This document shows positions 58,812 to 64,000 of a DNA stretch of 64,000 bases, one piece after another. Position 1 is the first letter of the stretch; each line of letters starts with the position of its first letter. This stretch comes from CAIOSQ01 sp041178225 (GTDB lineage Bacteria > Pseudomonadota > Alphaproteobacteria > CACIAM-22H2), in the NCBI GenBank assembly GCA_041178225.1, contig JBEGVV010000258.1:3642-67641 (forward strand), read 5' to 3'. The notes under the pieces are model-generated. The model saw only the letters and a program-made list of their open reading frames with translations, ran no database searches and was not told the origin of the DNA. The position numbers and the translations under genes are program-made.

Positions 58812-60104
58812 TCAGTCCATCAGCAGGTTGGGCAGCCAGAGCGAGAGGCCGGGTACGTAGGTGACGAGCAGCAGCACCGCGAACAGCACGTAGAGATAGG
58901 GCATCATGTCCTTGAATACAGCCATGGGGTCGACCCTGGCGATGAGCCCCACGACGTTGAGGATCAGCCCGACCGGGGGCGTCACCAGCCCGAGCACCAC
59001 GTTGATCACGAAGATCACCGCGAGGTGGATCGGGTCGACGCCAAGCTCGGTGAACATCGGGAAGACGATGGGCCCGAGGACGAGCATCAGGGGCAGCGGC
59101 TCCATGAAGGTGCCCAGCGCCAGCAGCAGCACGTTGAAGAGCAGCAGCAGGACGTTGACGTTGCCGGAGATGGCGAGCATTGCCGAGGTCACCAGCTCGC
59201 CGAAGCGCTCGAGGACCGAGAGGGCCGAGAACATCTGCGCCATGCCGACGGTCAGCATGATGATCGAGGTCACGAGCGCGGCGCGCGCGGCGCAGTCGAC
59301 CAGCGAGCGCAGGGACAGCGTCCGGAAGACGACGAGGCCGAGCAGCACGACGTAGCCGACGAGGATGGCGGCCGCCTCCGTCGGCGTGGCGACGCCGCTC
59401 GCCATGGCGCGCACCACGACCAGCGGCGCGGCCAGCGGCAGGATCGCGGCCAGGATGGCGGCGCGCCGCTCGCCCCAGTCGGCGCGCGGCTCGACCGGGT
59501 AGCCGCGCCCGCGCGCGATCCACCACGTGATCGCGAACATCGACAGGCTCATCAGCGTGCCCGGGATGATCCCCGCGAGGAAGAGCTTGCCCACCGACAG
59601 GTTCATGATCGCGCCGATCAGCACGAACGAGATCGACGGGGGCACGATCGGGCCGACGGTCGAGGCGGCGGCGATCACGGCGCAGGAGAAGCCCACGGGG
59701 TAGCCGCGCTTCGTCATCTGCGGGATCAGGACGGTGCCCGTCGCCGCGGCGTCCGCGATCGCCGAGCCGGAGATCCCGGCCATGCCGTAGTTCGAGACCA
59801 CGCCCACGTTCGCGAGCCCGCCGCGGACATGGCCGACGAAGGCGGAGGCGACGCGCACCAGCCTCTGCGTGACCCCCGCCTCCGTCATCAGCTCGCCCGC
59901 GAAGAGGAAGAGCGGGATCGCGAGCAGCGCGAAGCTGTCGACGCCGTCGAAGACATAGAGCGGGAAGCTCACGTAGTTGGCGTCGTCCACGAGGATGTCG
60001 GAGAGGACCAGGTAGCTGAGGCAGGCGAATCCGATCGCCCAGGCGACCTCCATGCCCAGCATGATGAAGGCGATGAGCAGGACGATGAGCGTCGCAAGCA
60101 GCAT
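58812..60104 (-). CDS. TRAP transporter large membrane subunit (DctM family)
   Basis: The 430-residue protein has about 12 membrane segments, ALLAIPLFLFAGELMTEAGVTQRLV, the sodium-linked core segment GMAGISGSAIADAAATGTVLIPQM and PPSISFVLIGAIMNLSVG. It couples sodium to import of the acid bound by DctP. Its start is three bases beyond the DctQ stop. The binding-protein gene follows 52 bases later. Confidence 0.95.
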   Translation of the reverse strand: MLLATLIVLLIAFIMLGMEVAWAIGFACLSYLVLSDILVDDANYVSFPLYVFDGVDSFALLAIPLFLFAGELMTEAGVTQRLVRVASAFVGHVRGGLANVGVVSNYGMAGISGSAIADAAATGTVLIPQMTKRGYPVGFSCAVIAAASTVGPIVPPSISFVLIGAIMNLSVGKLFLAGIIPGTLMSLSMFAITWWIARGRGYPVEPRADWGERRAAILAAILPLAAPLVVVRAMASGVATPTEAAAILVGYVVLLGLVVFRTLSLRSLVDCAARAALVTSIIMLTVGMAQMFSALSVLERFGELVTSAMLAISGNVNVLLLLFNVLLLALGTFMEPLPLMLVLGPIVFPMFTELGVDPIHLAVIFVINVVLGLVTPPVGLILNVVGLIARVDPMAVFKDMMPYLYVLFAVLLLVTYVPGLSLWLPNLLMD

Positions 60105-60107
60105 GGT

Positions 60108-60635
60108 TCAGCCCATCCCCGCGCCGGCCTGCTGCGCGTCGCGGACGTCTTCCCCGGTGCGCATTGCGCGCAGCACGCCGAGAAGCCGGCGCGCCTGGTA
60201 GATCGCGGCGATGCCCAGCCCGCCGATCATTGGGATCACGAGCACCGCCTCGCTCCAGCCGGTCGACAGCATCGTCGTCCCCCACTTGAGGCGGAGCAGG
60301 GGCACGGTGAACCAGGACAGCACGCCGATCATCGCCAGGACGAGGACGTGCATCAGCGCCTCGTTGGCGAGCCGCAGCGGGCGGGGCATCGCGTCGACAA
60401 GGCTCGTCACGCGGATGTTGAGGCCGAGCTTGATGGCGAGGCCGAGCGTCGCGAAGACCATCCAGACGAACAGCGTGCGGGGCACGTCCTCGGACCAGAG
60501 CGGAGGCCGGTTGAAGAAGTAGCGCGCCGCGACGACGTAGAGCATCGTCCCGGTCATCGCGAGCATCAGGAACGCGCCGGCGAGCCAGAAAACCCGGTCG
60601 ACGAAGGTCCTCGGCCGCATGCCGCCTTCGGACAT
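60108..60635 (-). CDS. TRAP transporter small membrane subunit (DctQ family)
   Basis: The 175-residue protein has four predicted helices and the family block ARYFFNRPPLWSEDVPRTLFVWMVFATLGLAIKLG. The Trp-Ser-Glu motif and four-helix pattern are DctQ hallmarks. ATG 60635 begins at MSEGGMRPRTF. It is the first gene of the TRAP operon, and the operon promoter should lie in the 185 bases shared with the divergent gene at 60821. Confidence 0.93.
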   Translation of the reverse strand: MSEGGMRPRTFVDRVFWLAGAFLMLAMTGTMLYVVAARYFFNRPPLWSEDVPRTLFVWMVFATLGLAIKLGLNIRVTSLVDAMPRPLRLANEALMHVLVLAMIGVLSWFTVPLLRLKWGTTMLSTGWSEAVLVIPMIGGLGIAAIYQARRLLGVLRAMRTGEDVRDAQQAGAGMG

Positions 60636-60820
60636 CGATGCTCGCCTCTCGCTGGTCGGATGAACGCTTCGGGCAGGGCCATCCCGCGCCGTGGACGGGA
60701 CCCCTGGCGCCGGACGGCGGGCATAATGTCGGCGCCCCGTCGCTCGCGCAACATGGATGCCGCGGGGGGCGGCGCGCGCCATGGTTGCGCGGCGTCCGCG
60801 ACGCTGCCAGTTTCCAATGC

Positions 60821-61204
60821 ATGAAGAGCGAAAGCGCAGGGGCGCCCGCGGGCGCCGCGACGGTCGACCGGCACGAGATCGTTGCCGAGGTGACCTCGGC
60901 GATCCATTGCGCCAACTTCATCCAGGCGGGCCAGGTCTTCGTCTTCGACATGAAGGGCGTGATCAAGGCCGAGAAGTCGACGGCCAATCTCTGCCTCGGG
61001 ATCCTCGCGCGCATCCAGCCCGGGCTGCTGATGGCGATGGACCGCGCGGCCGAGGGGCTCCACCCGGTCAGCCCGCGCTGGCGGAACTTCGACTGCTACG
61101 ACCTCGGCATCGACCATGGCGGCATGGGCAAGGTCACGGTGAAGCTGCACCTGCGGGACGCCGCCACGCACGAGATCCTGCGCGAGCTCCCGCCTCCCGC
61201 CTGA
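60821..61204 (+). CDS. Uncharacterised small protein (TIGR04076-like), first of a convergent paralogous pair
   Basis: The 127-residue protein contains EVTSAIHCANFIQAGQVFVFD, AEKSTANLCLGILA, DRAAEGLHPV and FDCYDLG. The same motifs in the same order occur in the gene at 61223, facing the opposite way. Two conserved Cys and the invariant FD/EKST elements suggest a folded metal-binding or ligand-binding domain. Start at 60821 is chosen because the preceding frame is Arg/Gly noise. It is in the gap between a TRAP operon and ureidoglycolate lyase; function is unknown. Confidence 0.72.
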   Translation: MKSESAGAPAGAATVDRHEIVAEVTSAIHCANFIQAGQVFVFDMKGVIKAEKSTANLCLGILARIQPGLLMAMDRAAEGLHPVSPRWRNFDCYDLGIDHGGMGKVTVKLHLRDAATHEILRELPPPA

Positions 61205-61222
61205 GCCCGCGGCGCGGCGACG

Positions 61223-61765
61223 TCAGACGTCGATCTCGGCGCGCGGCGGCAGGTCGCGCATCATGACCGGCTGGTGCGTGTCCGACGTGCGCAGGTAGAC
61301 GCGCGCGCGGGCCTTCTCGCGCCCGAGGTCCTCGCCCGTGTCGAGGCAGTCGAAGAAGCGCCAGATGCTGGTCACCGGGTTGAGCCCGTCCGCGGCGCGG
61401 TCGAAGGTCATGTAGAAGATGGCGAGCACCGGCGCGAGCAGGTGCATGCACAGGGGCGCCGTCGACTTCTCCGGCTTGACGCGGTGGCGCATGTCGAACA
61501 CGACGACCTGGCCGGGCGCGACGCCGCAGCCGCAGCGCCCGTTCGAGGTGATCTCCAGCACCACCTCGAAGTCGTCGAGCCAGGTGTTGCCGAGGTGCCG
61601 CCGCACGCCGAGCAGGTGGCGCATCTCCGGGGAGATCCGGTCGAAGTCCTCGTCGCGGAGGCCGAGCGCGCGCTTGAGCGCCGCGCGCACGTCGCCCTCC
61701 AGGCGCATGCCGGGATCGGGATAGGGATAGAGCCCGGCTCCGGGCGCGGGTGGCTTGTCAGACAT
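61223..61765 (-). CDS. Uncharacterised protein (TIGR04076-like), second of the pair
   Basis: The 180-residue protein has an extra N-terminal segment (1-70, MSDKPPAPG and RDEDFDRISPEMRHLLGV) and a C-terminal domain with LEITSNGRCGCGVAPGQVVV, KPEKSTAPLCMHLL, FDRAADGLNPV and FDCLDTG, matching the gene at 60821. The Cys-Gly-Cys element adds possible metal ligands. The start ATG at 61765 overlaps the ureidoglycolate lyase stop by eight bases, so it is cotranscribed with that enzyme. It ends 18 bases from its convergent paralogue. Confidence 0.75.
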   Translation of the reverse strand: MSDKPPAPGAGLYPYPDPGMRLEGDVRAALKRALGLRDEDFDRISPEMRHLLGVRRHLGNTWLDDFEVVLEITSNGRCGCGVAPGQVVVFDMRHRVKPEKSTAPLCMHLLAPVLAIFYMTFDRAADGLNPVTSIWRFFDCLDTGEDLGREKARARVYLRTSDTHQPVMMRDLPPRAEIDV

Positions 61766-62312
61766 CGATGGCGATCGCGCGTCCCGCGCGCCTCCTGAGG
61801 TTCTTCTTGTCGAGGTCGTCGCCCGACGCCTCGTCGCCGACGACGTTGGCGAGGTTGCGGTAGGTCTCGGTGCGCAGGACCACGGCGATGTCGGTTCCAT
61901 CCTCGAGCGCGAAGGGGAACTCGTGCCAGCACCCGACGCGCATGCAGAACCCCGCCGCGCCGTCGAAGCGGAAGGCCCGGATCGCGTCGAGCGCGGGGAC
62001 GTCGCCGTCGGAGGGCGGCGCCATGGCGAGCACGAAGGGCCTGCCGCCGAGCGGCAGGAAGGCCTGCGTGTGCCTCCAGTGGCGTTCCATGTAGACGATC
62101 TCGAGGGGGCGACGCTCGAGGCGCACGACCGAGATGTCCGCCTGCGCGTCGGTGACGAAGGCGCAGGGCGAGCGCATCTCGCCGGGATAGAAGTTGAGTC
62201 GCCGGCCCGGGATGTCGGCGCGCGATGCGAGCATCCAGCCGAACGGCGCGAGGCTGGCGGCACCGGCCTCCTCCACCGCTATCCTGAAAGCCTCGCCACC
62301 CGCTTCCGCCAC
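61758..62312 (-). CDS. allA: Ureidoglycolate lyase (AllA family), GTG start
   Basis: AllA splits (S)-ureidoglycolate into glyoxylate and urea, the last step of allantoin breakdown before urease. The 184-residue protein has VYMERHWRHTQAFLPLGG and GCWHEFPFALEDGTDIAVVL, matching the family's conserved cupin-like strands. GTG at 62312 is chosen because GGAGG (62318-62322) ends five bases before it and no ATG is available in the right place. The 3' end overlaps the next gene by eight bases. Its urea product matches the urease operon at 4144-9387. Confidence 0.85.
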   Translation of the reverse strand: MAEAGGEAFRIAVEEAGAASLAPFGWMLASRADIPGRRLNFYPGEMRSPCAFVTDAQADISVVRLERRPLEIVYMERHWRHTQAFLPLGGRPFVLAMAPPSDGDVPALDAIRAFRFDGAAGFCMRVGCWHEFPFALEDGTDIAVVLRTETYRNLANVVGDEASGDDLDKKNLRRRAGRAIAIDV

Positions 62313-62438
62313 CGCACCCTCCGGAGAAGGCGCGCATTCAAGCCGTTCCCGGCGCCGGCGCCAAGCGCGATGCACGCGTGACGCGGCGCGCGTCGTGGCG
62401 CTAACCTCGCGCGACGAACATCGGGGGAGAAGGACACG

Positions 62439-63566
62439 ATGCACGATCTGGTTCTCAAGGGCGGCAGGGTCGTCGATCCGTCGCAGGGCATCGACCGCGT
62501 CGCCGACGTCGCCTTCTCCGGCGGCAAGGTCGCGGCGATCGGCGACGGGCTGCAGGGCAAGGACGCGCGCGACGTGCGCGGCAGGATCGTGACGCCCGGC
62601 CTCATCGACCTCCATACCCATGTCTACTGGGGCGGCACCTCGCTCGGCGTGGCCGCCGAGCCGCTGGCGCGCAGCGGCGCGGTCACGACCTTCGTCGACG
62701 CGGGCAGCGCCGGGCCCGGCAACTTCCACGGCTTCCGCGCGCACGTGATCGAGCCCTCGCCCGTGCGCATCCTGCCGTACCTGAACCTGTCCTATCCCGG
62801 CATCTACGCCTTCTCGCAGCAGGTCATGGTCGGCGAGTCCGCCGACCTGCGACTGCTCGATGCGCGCGAATGCGCGCGCGTGGCGGAGGAGAACCGCGAC
62901 CTGGTCCTCGGCATCAAGGTCAGGGTCGGGCGCGGCACCAGCAACGAGCTCGGCAACATGCCGCTCGAGATGGCGCTGGAGGTGGCCGAGGAGATCGGCA
63001 TGCCGATCATGGCGCATCTCGACAACCCGCCCCCGTCGCGCAAGGACGTGCTGAAGCTCCTGCGCCCCGGCGACATCCTCACGCACTGCTTCCGCCCCTT
63101 CCCCAACGCCCCTGCCACGGCCGACGGCCTGGTGCGCGAGGAAGTGCTCGAGGCGCGCGCGCGCGGCGTCATCTTCGACATCGGCCACGGCGGCGGCTCG
63201 TTCGGGTTCAAGACGACGCGCGCGATGCTCGCCAACGGCTTCCTGCCGGACGTCATCTCGTCGGACGTGCACATCCTGTCCATCAACGGCCCCGCCTTCG
63301 ACCTGCTGACCACGATGTCGAAGTTCCTCGTGCTGGGCCTCGACCTGCCGACCGTGATCCGCCTCTCGACCTCCAACGCCGCCTCCGCGATCCGCAAGCC
63401 GGAGCTGGGCACGCTGAAGCCGGGATCCGTCGGCGACGCCTCGATCCTCGAGCTGCGCGACGGCAGCTTCGAGTACCTCGACGTCATCGGCGAGAAGGTG
63501 GTCGGCAAGCAGCGCCTGCTCGCGGCCGGCGTGGTCGTCGGCGGCAGGTGGTGGCACCCGGCCTGA
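62439..63566 (+). CDS. Amidohydrolase/deacetylase-family metallohydrolase
   Basis: The 375-residue enzyme has the beta-strand entry GLIDLHTHVYWGG (metal His pair), a likely carbamylated Lys in LGIKVRVG, a further His in MAHLDN and LTHCF, and the Asp in VISSDVHI. The whole is typical of dihydroorotase-like amidohydrolases grouped with EF_0837/AHA_3915 proteins. It likely hydrolyses an amide or deacetylates an amino compound. It is divergent from ureidoglycolate lyase with 126 bases between; a role in ureide breakdown is possible but unproven. Confidence 0.87.
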   Translation: MHDLVLKGGRVVDPSQGIDRVADVAFSGGKVAAIGDGLQGKDARDVRGRIVTPGLIDLHTHVYWGGTSLGVAAEPLARSGAVTTFVDAGSAGPGNFHGFRAHVIEPSPVRILPYLNLSYPGIYAFSQQVMVGESADLRLLDARECARVAEENRDLVLGIKVRVGRGTSNELGNMPLEMALEVAEEIGMPIMAHLDNPPPSRKDVLKLLRPGDILTHCFRPFPNAPATADGLVREEVLEARARGVIFDIGHGGGSFGFKTTRAMLANGFLPDVISSDVHILSINGPAFDLLTTMSKFLVLGLDLPTVIRLSTSNAASAIRKPELGTLKPGSVGDASILELRDGSFEYLDVIGEKVVGKQRLLAAGVVVGGRWWHPA

Positions 63567-63587
63567 GCGCGGGAGCCGGCGCGCGGG

Positions 63588-64000
63588 TCAGCCCCCGCGC
63601 CGGCGCCCCGGCAGGACGTTGAGCGCGAGGCCGAGCACGATCGCGGCAGCGGCCGCTCCGCGCCACGGCCCCATCCGCTCGCCCAGGACCAGCGCCGAGA
63701 GCGCGATCGCGCCGACCGGCACGAGCAGCATGAAGGGCGCGACCTGGTGCGCCTCGTAGCGCCCGAAGAGCCGCGCCCAGATCGCGTAGGACAGCAGCCC
63801 CGACAGGATCCCGGAGTAGCAGCTCGCCAGCAGGAGGTCGCCGCGCAGGTCCGCGAAGGCCGCGACCAGGGGCGCGGCGCCGTCGGTGGCGAGCGACAGC
63901 GCGAGCAGGAGCGGCGCGGCGACGGCAGCCATCCACGCCGCGACGCCCACCGGGTCGGCGCCGCCGGCGCGGCGCAGGATGTAGTTGCCGATCCCGCCGG
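63588..64000 (-). CDS. DMT-superfamily (EamA) transporter, C-terminal part (partial)
   Basis: The frame enters from the window edge and ends at 63588. The visible 137 residues contain membrane helices GVAAWMAAVAAPLLLAL, CYSGILSGLLSYAIWARLFGRYEA and PVGAIALSALVLGERMGPWRG, the last being the EamA repeat signature with its conserved Glu. It is the second repeat of a ten-helix metabolite exporter. The upstream half lies outside the window. Confidence 0.85.
   Translation of the reverse strand, partial: GGIGNYILRRAGGADPVGVAAWMAAVAAPLLLALSLATDGAAPLVAAFADLRGDLLLASCYSGILSGLLSYAIWARLFGRYEAHQVAPFMLLVPVGAIALSALVLGERMGPWRGAAAAAIVLGLALNVLPGRRRGG

Noticed and set aside
62396..62410. Possible sigma-54 promoter upstream of the amidohydrolase gene
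   Set aside because: GG and GC have the right spacing, but the -12 element reads TCGC instead of TTGC and such matches are frequent in GC-rich DNA.

Overview
The window is GC-rich, tightly packed chromosomal DNA from a Gram-negative bacterium. An alphaproteobacterium (Rhodospirillales or Hyphomicrobiales type) is the best guess. That rests on the heavy use of GCG, CGC and GAG codons, a ureDABCEFG cluster with no inserted genes, TRAP and polyamine-type ABC importers, GMC oxidoreductases, a PuuE-type allantoinase, a BKACE-family cleavage enzyme and a TolC/HlyD type I secretion set. I found no rRNA, tRNA, CRISPR array, insertion sequence or phage gene. No gene-free stretch exceeds about 210 bases. 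Many neighbouring genes overlap as ATGA, which points to translationally coupled operons. Only one possible transcription regulator is visible, a fragment at the left edge.

Layout. 1-1631: fragment of a possible regulator, divergent from an MFS exporter. 1632-9387 (minus): urease operon ureDABCEFG, then an allantoate/carbamoyl-amino-acid amidohydrolase and an odd M20 hydrolase. 9472-12145 (plus): SDR, lambda-crystallin-type hydroxyacid dehydrogenase and BKACE, probably one carnitine-like catabolic operon. 12158-14050: TPR glycosyltransferase-like protein. 14112-17938 (minus): polyamine-type ABC importer. 18097-24700 (plus): PuuE allantoinase, GST, P-type ATPase, aspartate dehydrogenase and a second TPR/GT protein. 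24681-29917: ThDP enzyme, divergent from a coupled kinase, enolase-like and M14 peptidase operon. 29928-36628 (minus): CHAT-domain lipoprotein, class IV aminotransferase, Tat-type amidohydrolase, cupin and nucleoside deoxyribosyltransferase. 36736-37506: PEP-CTERM protein behind a sigma-54-type promoter. 37712-39819: CaiB-type CoA transferase coupled to PsuG. 39845-45310: type I secretion system whose ABC gene carries an in-frame amber codon. 45317-50343: two GMC oxidoreductases around an ABC ATPase/permease pair. 50340-54660: sugar-type ABC importer with an enolase-superfamily dehydratase. 54748-60635: methyltransferase, CMD-like protein, class II aldolase and a TRAP transporter. 60821-63566: two convergent paralogues of an uncharacterised family, ureidoglycolate lyase and an amidohydrolase. 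63588-64000: truncated EamA/DMT transporter.

How the genes fit together. The clearest theme is nitrogen recovery from purines. Allantoinase (18097), an allantoate-amidohydrolase-like enzyme (2815), ureidoglycolate lyase (61758) and urease (4144-9387) would together take allantoin to glyoxylate and ammonia, although they sit in separate operons. PsuG and the nucleoside deoxyribosyltransferase add nucleoside salvage. The other clusters look like uptake-plus-degradation modules for small organic acids and amines. The most unusual are the kinase/enolase-like/M14 operon, the amber-interrupted secretion ATPase, the M20 enzyme with two altered metal ligands, and the enolase-superfamily dehydratase with an altered His-Asp dyad.
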